From NCBI GenBank assembly GCA_963805495.1, contig CAWDUQ010000002.1, forward strand, positions 372,001 to 436,000: a DNA stretch of 64,000 bases. Direction: 5' to 3'. The notes beneath the pieces were generated by a model. That model was given only the letters and a program-made list of their open reading frames with translations, was not told the origin of the DNA and did no database searches. Shown in pieces: positions 27,719-36,055 of this stretch. Source of the DNA: DAHUXD01 sp963805495. Its GTDB lineage: Bacteria; Acidobacteriota; Thermoanaerobaculia; UBA5066; Gp7-AA6. Made by a program: the position numbers and the translations under genes. Every line of letters begins with the position of its first letter. Within the stretch, counting starts at the first letter, position 1.

Positions 27719-28470
27719 GCCGTCCGCGAATCATCGTCACCAACGACGACGGCGTCTTCTCCGAAGGCATCGAGCGTCTCGCGGCGGCCCTCTCGGACGT
27801 CGGCGACGTCTTCACCGTCGCGCCGGACCAGGAGCGCAGCGCCGCGGGCCACTCCCTGACGCTGCACCACCCGCTGCGGGCGAAGCTCATCGGACCACAG
27901 CGCTGGTCGGTCGACGGGACGCCGACCGACTGCGTGAACTGGGGCGTGCTGCATCTTCTCCGCGACGAGCGGCCGAAGCTCCTGTTCTCGGGGATCAACC
28001 TGGGGCTGAACCTCGGTGACGACGTCACGTACTCGGGCACGGTGTCGGCGGCGTTCGAGGGAACGCTCATCGGGATCCCGTCGGTCGCGATTTCCCAGGA
28101 GATCGAGACGGGCTTCACCTTCGACGCGGCCGCGGCGTTCGCGGCGAAGCTCGCGCGCCTCCTTCTCGAGCAGCCGCTGACCCCGGGAACGCTCATCAAC
28201 GTGAACGTGCCGGCGGAAGCGCCCCGCGGGGTGCGCGTCGGCCGGCAGGGCCGCCGGCGCTACGGCGAGGCGGTGATCGAGAAAATGGACCCGCGGGGCC
28301 GGCCCTACTACTGGATCGGGTCGACGCCCCCGGCCGGGGAGCTCGAGCAGGGGACCGACCTGTCGGCGGTCGAGGAGAACTACATTTCCGTCACGCCGCT
28401 TCACCTCGACCTGACGCACTATGACTCCCTCGGCCTGCTCGAGGGGATCGCCGCCCGCCTCCAGGACTGA
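27715..28470 (+). CDS. surE: 5'/3'-nucleotidase SurE
   Basis: A 251-residue metal-dependent nucleotidase that dephosphorylates nucleoside monophosphates, a survival/stress enzyme. The N-terminal metal site IIVTNDDGVFSEGI (about 6-19) and the APDQERSAAGHSLTLHHPL and FSGINLGLNLGDDVTYSGTVSAAFEG blocks are diagnostic. The ATG at 27715 overlaps the pspC stop. The length is normal for the family. The benzoyl-CoA operon begins 170 bases downstream with its own putative operators. Confidence 0.94.
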   Translation: MSRPRIIVTNDDGVFSEGIERLAAALSDVGDVFTVAPDQERSAAGHSLTLHHPLRAKLIGPQRWSVDGTPTDCVNWGVLHLLRDERPKLLFSGINLGLNLGDDVTYSGTVSAAFEGTLIGIPSVAISQEIETGFTFDAAAAFAAKLARLLLEQPLTPGTLINVNVPAEAPRGVRVGRQGRRRYGEAVIEKMDPRGRPYYWIGSTPPAGELEQGTDLSAVEENYISVTPLHLDLTHYDSLGLLEGIAARLQD

Positions 28471-28539
28471 CGCCCGCCCGTTTCCGCCCGCCCGGGGCGA
28501 CCCCGGGTCGCCATCCCCGACCGGGAAAATCTCCCGATC

Positions 28540-28555
28540 TGATGCAAACCGATCA
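28540..28555 (-). promoter_or_regulatory. putative operator, TGATGCGTTTGCATCA-type palindrome (site 1)
   Basis: On the minus strand TGATCGGTTTGCATCA, upstream of the oah-bcr operon. It shares the TTTGCATCA half with the sites at 39113, 41640 and 41739. The regulator is unknown. Confidence 0.5.
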
Positions 28556-28590
28556 TTCGGGGGCGGGCGCTCGAGTGGTTCCTTTGTGCC

Positions 28591-28604
28591 ATGACGCAGA
28601 TCAT
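28591..28604. promoter_or_regulatory. FNR-like box ATGAC-GCAG-ATCAT before the benzoyl-CoA operon
   Basis: A 14-bp palindrome of form ATGAY-N4-RTCAT, differing from the FNR/DNR consensus (TTGAT-N4-ATCAA) only in its outer base. Its centre is about 43 bases before the ATG at 28641, where a class II activator would sit if transcription began near the start codon. The same box occurs at 39141 and 47166. Confidence 0.55.
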
Positions 28605-28640
28605 GCCCACGCTCCGAACCCCGTACGAGACTGCAGACTG

Positions 28641-29690
28641 ATGCGCGCCTTCCCGCCTCGCGACGCCTCCTCGCCGCCCTTCAAAGAGATCCTGTACGAC
28701 AAGAAGGACGGCATCGCCCGCATCACGATCAACCGGCCGGGCCGCTACAACGCCTATTCGACCTCCTGCCTCGAGGAGCTCGCGGCGGGGCTCCGGGAGG
28801 CGACCTTCGACGACGCGGTGGGCGTCATCGTCCTGACCGGCGCGGGAGACCGGGCGTTCTGCACGGGCGGCGACGTCAAGGAGTACGCCGAGACGTACAT
28901 CGGGGCTCCCCGGGACTACTGGAAGTACATGGCCCTCTTCCGGGCCTACATCGACGCGATCCTGTCGACCGGGAAACCCGTGATCGCGCGGATCAACGGT
29001 GTCGCGGTCGGCGGCGGAAACGAGACCGTTCTCGCCTGCGACCTCGCGGTGATCGCGGAGCACGCCTACGTCGGACAGGTGGGCGTTCGCGTCGGGTCGG
29101 TCGCGTGCGGCGGGGCCACGCAGTGGCTGCCGATCACGGCCGGCGACAAGCGTGCCCGCGAGATGCTCTTCACGAACCGCCAGGTCCCGGCGCGCCTGGC
29201 CCTCGAGTGGGGGCTCGTCAACCGCGTGGCACCTTCGGTCCGGCAGGGGGGAACGCTCGTCGAAGACGCCTCGCCCGAGCAGATCGAAAAGGCGCAGAAG
29301 GGGACGCACGGATACTCGATCGACCTCGGGCCCCTCGACGAAGAGGTCGGCCGCCTCGCGCAGGAGCTCCTCCGGACGTTCCCCGAGTGCCTTCGCTACA
29401 CCAAGCAGCAGGTCAATTTCTGGAAGGACTTCTCCTGGGCGCTCACGGTGCGCCACGCGCAGGACTGGCTCTCCCTGCACTACACCGACTACGAGCCATT
29501 CGAAGGCATGAGCGCCTTCGCCCACAAGCGGCCGGTCGACTTCGCCGCGGTCCGGCGGCGCGCCGTCGAGCCGGGGGGGTCCCCGGAGACGCCCTGGGGC
29601 GCGCACGTTCGCGCCTGCAAGAGCTGCGGCGCCGAGGGACTGCCCGCGACCTTCGCTCACTGCGGCCGGTGCGGAGGCAAGCTCGAGTGA
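28641..29690 (+). CDS. oah: 6-oxocyclohex-1-ene-1-carbonyl-CoA hydrolase with C-terminal zinc ribbon
   Basis: A 349-residue crotonase-fold ring-opening hydrolase (Oah/BamA family), which cleaves 6-oxocyclohex-1-ene-1-carbonyl-CoA to 3-hydroxypimelyl-CoA in anaerobic benzoyl-CoA degradation. Family-typical blocks: ITINRPGRYNAYSTSCLEE (28-46), LTGAGDRAFCTGGDVKEYAETY (65-86), INGVAVGGGNE (118-128), and IDLGPLDEEVGRLAQELLRTFPEC (227-250). Unusually, residues 326-344 form CKSC-N11-CGRC, a likely zinc ribbon. The ATG at 28641 lacks a strong SD. The remaining benzoyl-CoA genes follow with overlaps, which fixes the role. Confidence 0.88.
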   Translation: MRAFPPRDASSPPFKEILYDKKDGIARITINRPGRYNAYSTSCLEELAAGLREATFDDAVGVIVLTGAGDRAFCTGGDVKEYAETYIGAPRDYWKYMALFRAYIDAILSTGKPVIARINGVAVGGGNETVLACDLAVIAEHAYVGQVGVRVGSVACGGATQWLPITAGDKRAREMLFTNRQVPARLALEWGLVNRVAPSVRQGGTLVEDASPEQIEKAQKGTHGYSIDLGPLDEEVGRLAQELLRTFPECLRYTKQQVNFWKDFSWALTVRHAQDWLSLHYTDYEPFEGMSAFAHKRPVDFAAVRRRAVEPGGSPETPWGAHVRACKSCGAEGLPATFAHCGRCGGKLE

Positions 29691-30433
29691 AATCCCGTCG
29701 CGAGCTTGCCGGTCGCGTGGCGCTGGTGACCGGCGGCGCGAGCGGCATCGGACTGGCCTGCGCCCGCCGGCTCAAGGCCGCAGGGGCCCGCGTCTCGATC
29801 GTCGACGCTGACGCGCGGCGCCTGCGCCTCCTCTCCCGTGCCTTCGGCGCGGCCAACCTCTACGCGGCGGACGTGGCCAACCCGGAGACGGCGCGCCGCA
29901 CGGTCTCGGACGTCCTGCGCCGAGGAAAAGGCCTGGACCTCCTCGTCCTCGCCGCCGGGATCTGTCGCGACGGCGTGCTCTGGAAGATGAGCGACGAGGC
30001 GTGGGATCGCGTGATCGCCGTGGACCTCTCGGGGGCGGCGCACTACCTGCGCGCCGCAGCTTCGGCGCTTCGCGGGAGCCGGGCGGGGCGCGTGGTCATC
30101 ATCTCGTCGATCAACGGACGCCGCGGCAAGTTCGGCCAGGCCAACTACGCGGCGGCGAAGGCGGGGCTCCTCGGCCTGGCGCGATCGGCGGCCCGGGAGC
30201 TCGCCGCGAGCGGCGTCACGGTCAACGTGGTGGAGCCGGGCTTCACCGACACGCCGATGACGGCGGGGCTGTCGGACGAGGTGCGCCGGAAGGCCCTCGC
30301 GGAAACCCCGCTCGGGCGCGCGGCGCGGCCGGAAGAGATCGCGGAAGCCGTCGCGTTCCTGGCCGGCCCCGGCGCCGCGCACATCACGGGCCAGGCGCTG
30401 GCGGTCGACGGCGGTCAGGCGCTGGGAGCGTGA
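29687..30433 (+). CDS. SDR-family oxidoreductase of the benzoyl-CoA operon
   Basis: A 248-residue short-chain dehydrogenase/reductase: cofactor motif TGGASGIGLA (about 15-24), an NNAG-like LAAGICRDG, catalytic Ser (IISSINGRRGKFGQ), and YAAAK with the Tyr/Lys pair. It starts at GTG 29687 overlapping the oah stop (GTGA). Some anaerobic benzoate clusters (for example bzd of Azoarcus, with bzdZ) also carry an SDR of unproven function. It may oxidise the 3-hydroxyacyl-CoA ring-opening product or a side substrate; this is inference. Confidence 0.82.
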   Translation: MKSRRELAGRVALVTGGASGIGLACARRLKAAGARVSIVDADARRLRLLSRAFGAANLYAADVANPETARRTVSDVLRRGKGLDLLVLAAGICRDGVLWKMSDEAWDRVIAVDLSGAAHYLRAAASALRGSRAGRVVIISSINGRRGKFGQANYAAAKAGLLGLARSAARELAASGVTVNVVEPGFTDTPMTAGLSDEVRRKALAETPLGRAARPEEIAEAVAFLAGPGAAHITGQALAVDGGQALGA

Positions 30434-31539
30434 GCGTGGAGACGATCCGGGGATTCGAAATGGTCGCGGCCGGGGAAGCCCTCGCCCCCGCGCGCCGCAA
30501 GATCGCGGCGCTCGAGCCGGAGGATGTCCTCATCCGTGTCGCCGGGTGCGGTGTCTGTCACACGGATCTCGGCTTCCTGTACGACGGCGTGCGGACTCGT
30601 CATCCGCTGCCCCTGATCCTCGGCCACGAGGTCAGCGGACACGTCGAGGACGCCGGGTCCCGTCACCGGGAGCTCGTCGGCCGGGCGGTCGTCGTCCCGG
30701 CGGTGCTTCCGTGCGGCGAGTGCGCGCTCTGCCGCGCGGGCCGGTCGACCATCTGCACGTCCCAGATCATGCCGGGCAACGACCGCGACGGCGGTTTCGC
30801 GACCCACGTCGTGCTGCCGGGACGGTTCCTGTGTCCCGTACCGGGCGCGGGCCCGGACCCCGATGCGACTCTCGGGAGCGCTCCGGGGCTGACCTTGCGG
30901 CATCTCGCGGTCGTGGCCGACGCGGTCTCGACGGCGTACCAGGCGGTCGCGCGGTCGGGTGTTGGATCGGGGGATCTGGCGGTCGTCGTGGGTCTCGGCG
31001 GCGTCGGGACGTTTGCCGCAGAGGTCGCCGCGGAGCGCGGCGCGGCCGTGGTCGGCCTCGACGTCGATCCGCGCCGGAGGGAAGCGGCGTCGAAGTTCGG
31101 CGTCGGCCTCGCGCTCGACCCCCGAGAGATCTCGGGCAAGGAGCTGCGCGGCCGGATCGCCTCCTTCGCCCGCGAAAAGGGCGCGCCCGCGACGGGCTGG
31201 ACGATCCTCGAATGCTCGGGCACGCCCGCCGGGCAGCAGGCGGCGTTCGGCCTGCTCGTTCACGGTGCGACGCTGATGGTCGTCGGCTTCACTCTCGAGA
31301 CGGTTTCGGTGCGGCTGTCGAACCTGATGGCCTTCGACGCCCGCGCCCTCGGGAACTGGGGATGCGCGCCCGAGCTCTATCCCGAGATCCTGGAGAAGGT
31401 GCTCGCGGGGAGGATCGAAGTCGCAGCGCACGCACAGCTGCGACCGCTGTCGGAGATCGCCGAAGTGCTGGAGGACGTCCGGGCGCACCGGGTCGACCGC
31501 CGCGTCGTGCTCGTTCCGGAGTCCCAGGAGGTTTCATGA
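30430..31539 (+). CDS. had: 6-hydroxycyclohex-1-ene-1-carbonyl-CoA dehydrogenase
   Basis: A 369-residue zinc-type medium-chain alcohol dehydrogenase that oxidises 6-hydroxycyclohex-1-ene-1-carbonyl-CoA to the 6-oxo compound with NAD+. Catalytic zinc ligands are seen in GCGVCHTDLGF and GHEVSGHVED; the structural zinc site is CGECALCRAGRSTIC; the nucleotide fold is VVVGLGGVGTFAAEVAAERGA. The size equals that of Thauera Had. It starts at GTG 30430 in a GTGA overlap with the SDR gene and is followed by dch with ATGA. Confidence 0.88.
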   Translation: MSVETIRGFEMVAAGEALAPARRKIAALEPEDVLIRVAGCGVCHTDLGFLYDGVRTRHPLPLILGHEVSGHVEDAGSRHRELVGRAVVVPAVLPCGECALCRAGRSTICTSQIMPGNDRDGGFATHVVLPGRFLCPVPGAGPDPDATLGSAPGLTLRHLAVVADAVSTAYQAVARSGVGSGDLAVVVGLGGVGTFAAEVAAERGAAVVGLDVDPRRREAASKFGVGLALDPREISGKELRGRIASFAREKGAPATGWTILECSGTPAGQQAAFGLLVHGATLMVVGFTLETVSVRLSNLMAFDARALGNWGCAPELYPEILEKVLAGRIEVAAHAQLRPLSEIAEVLEDVRAHRVDRRVVLVPESQEVS

Positions 31540-32321
31540 CGGAATCGACCGCCAAGTCTCCCATCCGCTGCGTCGCGGAACGCTCGGGAGAGATCCAGCG
31601 GATCGTGCTCGACCGCCCGAAGGCCAACGTCCTCGACCTCGAGATGATCTCGGCCATCCGGGCGCGGCTCGTCGAGCTCGCGAAGGCCCCCGGTTCGCTC
31701 AAGCTCCTCGTCTTCGAGGGGGCGGGAGACCACTTCAGCTTCGGCGCCTCGGTCCAGGAGCACATGCCGGACCGGGTCGGCAAGCTCCTGCCCGCCTTTC
31801 ACGGCCTCTTCCGCGACCTCGAGGCCCTCGGTACGCCCACGGCGGCGGTGGTCCGGGGGCAATGCCTCGGAGGCGCCTTCGAGCTCGCCCTCTGGTGCGG
31901 CATGGTCTTCGGCGAAGCCTCCGCTCGCTTCGGCGTGCCGGAAACGCGCCTCGGCGTCTTTCCCCCGGTCGCCGCGATCGTCCTGCCGTGGCGCGTCACG
32001 GGAGCCAGGGCCACACAGCTCATCGTCTCGGGCGATACCTTCGACGCCCAGGGCGCGGCGGCCTGGGGCCTGATCGACGGCTGCAATCACGACGCGGAGG
32101 CGGCCCTGCAGCGCTGGTACGGGGAGCGCCTCGCCGACAAGTCGGCGGTCGCCGTGCGCGCCGCGTGGCGGGCGTCGCGGCGCCTCCTCGCCGCGTCTCT
32201 CGAAGACGACCTGCCGGTCCTCGAGGAGCAGTACCTGAACGACCTCATGTCGCACCGCGACCCGGTCGAGGGCCTGACGGCCTTCCTCGAGCGCCGGCCT
32301 CCGGTCTGGTCCCACTCGTGA
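31536..32321 (+). CDS. dch: cyclohexa-1,5-diene-1-carbonyl-CoA hydratase
   Basis: A 261-residue crotonase-family hydratase that adds water to the dienoyl-CoA product of benzoyl-CoA reductase. The blocks IVLDRPKANVLDLEMISAI, FEGAGDHFSFGASVQEHMP and GQCLGGAFELALWCGMVF form the oxyanion hole and active site; RFGVPETRLGVFPPVAAIVLPWRV is typical of Dch. CCAGGAGG precedes the ATG, which overlaps the had stop. Position between had and bcrC matches known class I benzoyl-CoA clusters. Confidence 0.9.
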   Translation: MTESTAKSPIRCVAERSGEIQRIVLDRPKANVLDLEMISAIRARLVELAKAPGSLKLLVFEGAGDHFSFGASVQEHMPDRVGKLLPAFHGLFRDLEALGTPTAAVVRGQCLGGAFELALWCGMVFGEASARFGVPETRLGVFPPVAAIVLPWRVTGARATQLIVSGDTFDAQGAAAWGLIDGCNHDAEAALQRWYGERLADKSAVAVRAAWRASRRLLAASLEDDLPVLEEQYLNDLMSHRDPVEGLTAFLERRPPVWSHS

Positions 32322-33484
32322 AGCGCGCCGAGATCGTCGACTGGGCGGCAGGCGTCTGCGAGGACCTCGAGTTTTCCGCGGCGCGTGCATGGATCGCGGA
32401 GCGGCCGGGCCGGAAGGCCGTCGGGTACCTCCCGGTGTACGCCCCGCGCGAGCTCGTGCGGGCCGCCGGCATGCTCCCGGTCGGCATTCACGGCGGGGGA
32501 GACCGTCTCGAGATCATCCGCGGGGACGCGTTCTACCAGTCCTACATCTGTCACCTGCCGCGGTCCGTCGTCGAGCTCGCGCAGTCGGGGCGCCTCGACT
32601 TCCTGTCGGCCATGCTCTTTCCGGCGACGTGCGACGTCATCCGCAACCTTTCGGGAGTCTGGAAGCTCCTGTACCCGAGCCTGTACGTGCGCTACCTCGA
32701 CCTGCCGCAGGGAGGCGAGTCCGCGATCCAGGCCGAGTTCTGGCGGGAAGAGCTCGAGGTCCTGCGCCGCGATCTCGGTGAGGTGGGAGCAACGCCAGCG
32801 TCGGACGAGTCGCTGCGCGAGGCGATCGGCGCCTACAACGCGGCCCGCACCCTCGTCCGGCGCCTCTACCAGGCGCGTCGGGACGCGCCCTGGAACGTGC
32901 CGACCGAGGAGCTGTACCTGCTGATGCGCGCGGGAGAGCTCGTCCCGCTCGAAGACTTCCTCGACAGGTTGCGGGCGTATCTCGCGGCGGTCGAGGCGGA
33001 GCCGGGCCGCGTGCGCGACCGGGCGCGGGTCGTCGTGGTGGGTGCTTTCTGCGAACAGCCCCCGCTCGGCCTCGTCAAGACGATCGAGCGCGCGGGCTGC
33101 TTCATCGTGGACGACGACTTCCTCGTCGGGAACCGGATGATCGACGAGGACGTGCCGATCGAGGGAGACCCGCTCCAGAACCTCGCCCGGGCCTTCGTGT
33201 GGCACTCGGTCCGTAACTCCACCCTCTACGAGCCGGACCCGGACGGGAAGCGACGCCTGCTCGCCGAGCGCGTGGCGGCGGCGAAGGCCGATGGCGTCAT
33301 TTTCGCCTCGGCGAGCTTCTGCGACCCGGCCCTGCTCGACCGGCCCATGCTGCGGGCCGGGGCCGAGGAGGCCGGGATCCCGTGCATCGCGTTCCAGTTC
33401 GCCGAGAACACCGGCCAGTTCCAGCAGTTCCGGGAGCAGGCCGGCACCTTCGCCGACGCGATCAAACTCTGGGGAGGAGCCTGA
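32318..33484 (+). CDS. bcrC: benzoyl-CoA reductase subunit C
   Basis: A 388-residue member of the HgdB/BcrC family, one of the two subunits that form the dearomatising active site of ATP-dependent benzoyl-CoA reductase. It matches BcrC rather than hydroxyacyl-CoA dehydratase: KAVGYLPVYAPRELVRAAGMLPVGI, RGDAFYQSYICHLPRS, TCDVIRNLSGVWK, VVGAFCEQPPLGLVKTIE, SASFCDPALLDRP and AENTGQFQQFREQ. Cys residues in these blocks would bind a 4Fe-4S cluster. It starts at GTG 32318 in GTGA overlap with dch. One base separates it from bcrB. Confidence 0.95.
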   Translation: MKRAEIVDWAAGVCEDLEFSAARAWIAERPGRKAVGYLPVYAPRELVRAAGMLPVGIHGGGDRLEIIRGDAFYQSYICHLPRSVVELAQSGRLDFLSAMLFPATCDVIRNLSGVWKLLYPSLYVRYLDLPQGGESAIQAEFWREELEVLRRDLGEVGATPASDESLREAIGAYNAARTLVRRLYQARRDAPWNVPTEELYLLMRAGELVPLEDFLDRLRAYLAAVEAEPGRVRDRARVVVVGAFCEQPPLGLVKTIERAGCFIVDDDFLVGNRMIDEDVPIEGDPLQNLARAFVWHSVRNSTLYEPDPDGKRRLLAERVAAAKADGVIFASASFCDPALLDRPMLRAGAEEAGIPCIAFQFAENTGQFQQFREQAGTFADAIKLWGGA

Positions 33485-33485
33485 G

Positions 33486-34775
33486 ATGGCCGAGACCGAC
33501 AAGGACCGCTCGATGGTCCTCCAGAAGGAGATGCTGGCGGAGCACTACCGGCGTCTGGAGGCCGCGCCCGAGACCGGCGAGCCGGTCGTCTACACCTTCG
33601 TGCCGGGGAACCTGACGGAGCTCATCCGATCCTTCGACGCCCTGCCGGTGCTGCCCGAGATCAACGCTCTGCAGTCGGCCATGCGCGGCAAGAGCGGGGG
33701 CTACATCGCCGCCGCCGAGAAGGCCGGCCACTCCGAGGACGTCTGCTCGTACGTCAAGTGCGACGTCGGGATGATGAAAGCCGGCAACGTCAGCCCGACG
33801 GGAACGCGGCTGCCCAAGCCGGACCTGTTGCTCCTCTCCTACACCGGCTGTTACACGTTCATGAAGTGGTTCGAGCTCCTGCGCGAGGCCTACCAGTGCC
33901 CGACCGTGTTCCTCCAGATTCCGTATCAGGGCGACGGGACGCAGTCTCCCGCGATGCGCACCTACGTGGAGCGCCAGATCCGCGAGACGCTCGTGCCGGC
34001 CCTCGAGAAGGCCACGGGCCGCCGCTACGACGAGGACCGGCTGCGCGAGAACCTCACTCGCAGCGCCGCCGCGGAGGACGACCTCGTCGCCGTCCTCGAG
34101 TCCGCGAAGAATTCGCCAAGCCCCATCGACGCCTATTTCGGCGCGGTCTACTACGTCGGCCCCATCTTCTCGGCCTTCCGCGGGACGGAGGAGGGGGGCG
34201 CGTACTACCGGGCGCTGCGCCAGGAGGTCGAGGAGCGCGCGGCTCGCGGCGAGGGCCCGACGACGCCTTCCGGCCGTCTCGACCGCCAGAAGCACCGCCT
34301 CGTCGTCGAGGGGCCTCCGAACTGGACCCACTTCCGCGAGTTCTGGAAACTCTTCGCCGACGAGGGCGCGGTCGTGGTGGCGTCCACCTACTCGAAAGTC
34401 GGGGGAACCTACGACCTCGGCTTCCGGCACGACCCGTCCGATCCGCTGGGAACGCTGGCGGACTACTGCAGCGGCTGCTACACGAACCGGAACCTGCCGT
34501 CGCGCGTCGACATGCTGGCGCAGTACGCCGAGGAATACGCCGCGGACGGGTTCCTCATCCACTCGGTCAAGTCCTGCAACTCCTTCTCGGCGGGACAGCT
34601 GATGATGCTGCGGGAGGTCGAGCGCCGCACGGGTCTGCCGGGCGCGTTCATCGAGTCGGACCTCGTGGACCCCCGCTACTTCTCGGCCGCCAACCTCAAG
34701 AACCGGATGGAGAGCTACTTCCAGATGCTCGACGCCCGCCGGGCAGGCGCGGTCGCGGGGGCCGCCGGGGCGTGA
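33486..34775 (+). CDS. bcrB: benzoyl-CoA reductase subunit B
   Basis: A 429-residue partner of BcrC, close to the usual 435 residues. Visible blocks include VCSYVKCDVGMM, LLSYTGCYTFMKWFELL, PTVFLQIPYQGDG, YCSGCYTNRNLPSR and HSVKSCNSFSAGQLMMLREVE, with several Cys suited to binding a 4Fe-4S cluster. Together with BcrC it binds benzoyl-CoA and receives low-potential electrons from the BcrAD ATPase module. Its stop overlaps the GTG of bcrA. Confidence 0.95.
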   Translation: MAETDKDRSMVLQKEMLAEHYRRLEAAPETGEPVVYTFVPGNLTELIRSFDALPVLPEINALQSAMRGKSGGYIAAAEKAGHSEDVCSYVKCDVGMMKAGNVSPTGTRLPKPDLLLLSYTGCYTFMKWFELLREAYQCPTVFLQIPYQGDGTQSPAMRTYVERQIRETLVPALEKATGRRYDEDRLRENLTRSAAAEDDLVAVLESAKNSPSPIDAYFGAVYYVGPIFSAFRGTEEGGAYYRALRQEVEERAARGEGPTTPSGRLDRQKHRLVVEGPPNWTHFREFWKLFADEGAVVVASTYSKVGGTYDLGFRHDPSDPLGTLADYCSGCYTNRNLPSRVDMLAQYAEEYAADGFLIHSVKSCNSFSAGQLMMLREVERRTGLPGAFIESDLVDPRYFSAANLKNRMESYFQMLDARRAGAVAGAAGA

Positions 34776-36055
34776 AGGTGTTCGTCGGGATCGACCTCGG
34801 CTCGACGACGACCAAGGCGGTCGTGCTCGACGAGCGGGGCGAGATGCTCGGCCGGGGAATCACGAACTCCCGCTCGAACTACGACCTGGCAGCGGAGCTG
34901 GCGAGGACCGAGGCCTTCGTCAGCGCGCGGTTCCAGCTCCTCCGGCGCGAGGTCGAGCTGGCGGCGGGCCCCGGGACGCTCAACCGGCTGCTCCGCGCGT
35001 TTCGCCTCGAGCAGATGCTCGTGCAGCTCTCGTCGCTCGAGGCACGGATCGAGGAGGAGATCGAGAAGGGCATCCCGCCGGCTCGACGCGAGGCGATCCG
35101 GGCCGCCGCCGCCCGCATCTTCGAGCGTCTCCGCGCCGGAGAGGAGGCCCGCTTTGCCGAGGCGAATCCTTCCGAGCGCTCGGACTTCTTCCGCGACGCG
35201 GCCGGCTCGGCATACGCCCGGCTCTCGGAGGAGGCCGCGCGGGAGGCCGGCGCGGACGTCACGTTCGACGCCCTGGTCGGGCTCTACGACAAGTGCATCG
35301 TCCTCGTCGAGAACGAGCCGCTCGAGCTCGGATTCCGCGAGCACATCGGCCAGGCCGTCGAGCGCGTGGGTGAGACCCCGGGAGTGCGTGCCGCCGTCGA
35401 GGCGGCGGTCACCGCGGACCTCGACGTCGCGGCGACGGTCGGCACGGGGTACGGGCGGGCTCGGCTCCCGTTTCCGAAGGAGCAGATCCGGTCCGAGATC
35501 CTCTGCCACGGCCTCGGCGCCCACGTGCTCTTCCCGGCCACGCGGACGGTCCTCGACATCGGCGGACAGGACACCAAGGCGATCCAGGTCGACGGGGCCG
35601 GGATCGTCACGAGCTTCCAGATGAACGACCGCTGCGCCGCGGGCTGCGGGCGCTACCTCGGGTACATCGCCGACGAGATGAACATGGGCCTCCACGAGCT
35701 CGGCCCGCTGGCGCTCGAGAGCCGCCGGCCGGTCCGGATCAGCTCGACCTGCACGGTCTTCGCCGGGGCGGAGCTGCGCGAGCGGCTGTCGCTGGGCGAG
35801 AAGCGGGAAGACATCCTCGCCGGGCTCCATCGGGCCGTGATCCTCCGGGCGCTGAGCCTGCTGGCGCGCTCGGGCGGCATCGAGAACGAGTTCACTTTCA
35901 CCGGCGGCGTGGCGCGCAACCCGGCGGCGGTGCGCGCGCTGACGGACCTCATCTCCGAGAACTACGGCGAGCGCCGGATCAACATCTCCGCCGACAGCAT
36001 CTACACGGGAGCTCTCGGCGCGGCGCACTTCGCGCTGCGCGGAGCCGCGGCATGA
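34772..36055 (+). CDS. bcrA: benzoyl-CoA reductase subunit A (ATPase/electron activator)
   Basis: A 427-residue ATPase of the ASKHA/BcrAD-BadFG family that drives electron transfer by ATP hydrolysis. The phosphate-binding motif VGIDLGSTTTKAVVLD (5-20) is at the N-terminus; VLDIGGQDTKAIQVD is the second ATP motif; DRCAAGCGRYLGYIADEMNMG carries the Cys that share a 4Fe-4S cluster with BcrD; STCTVFAGAELRE and FTGGVARNPAAV follow. The large insert at about 45-165 is normal for BcrA. It starts at GTG 34772 (GTGA) and its stop overlaps bcrD (ATGA). Confidence 0.95.
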   Translation: MKVFVGIDLGSTTTKAVVLDERGEMLGRGITNSRSNYDLAAELARTEAFVSARFQLLRREVELAAGPGTLNRLLRAFRLEQMLVQLSSLEARIEEEIEKGIPPARREAIRAAAARIFERLRAGEEARFAEANPSERSDFFRDAAGSAYARLSEEAAREAGADVTFDALVGLYDKCIVLVENEPLELGFREHIGQAVERVGETPGVRAAVEAAVTADLDVAATVGTGYGRARLPFPKEQIRSEILCHGLGAHVLFPATRTVLDIGGQDTKAIQVDGAGIVTSFQMNDRCAAGCGRYLGYIADEMNMGLHELGPLALESRRPVRISSTCTVFAGAELRERLSLGEKREDILAGLHRAVILRALSLLARSGGIENEFTFTGGVARNPAAVRALTDLISENYGERRINISADSIYTGALGAAHFALRGAAA

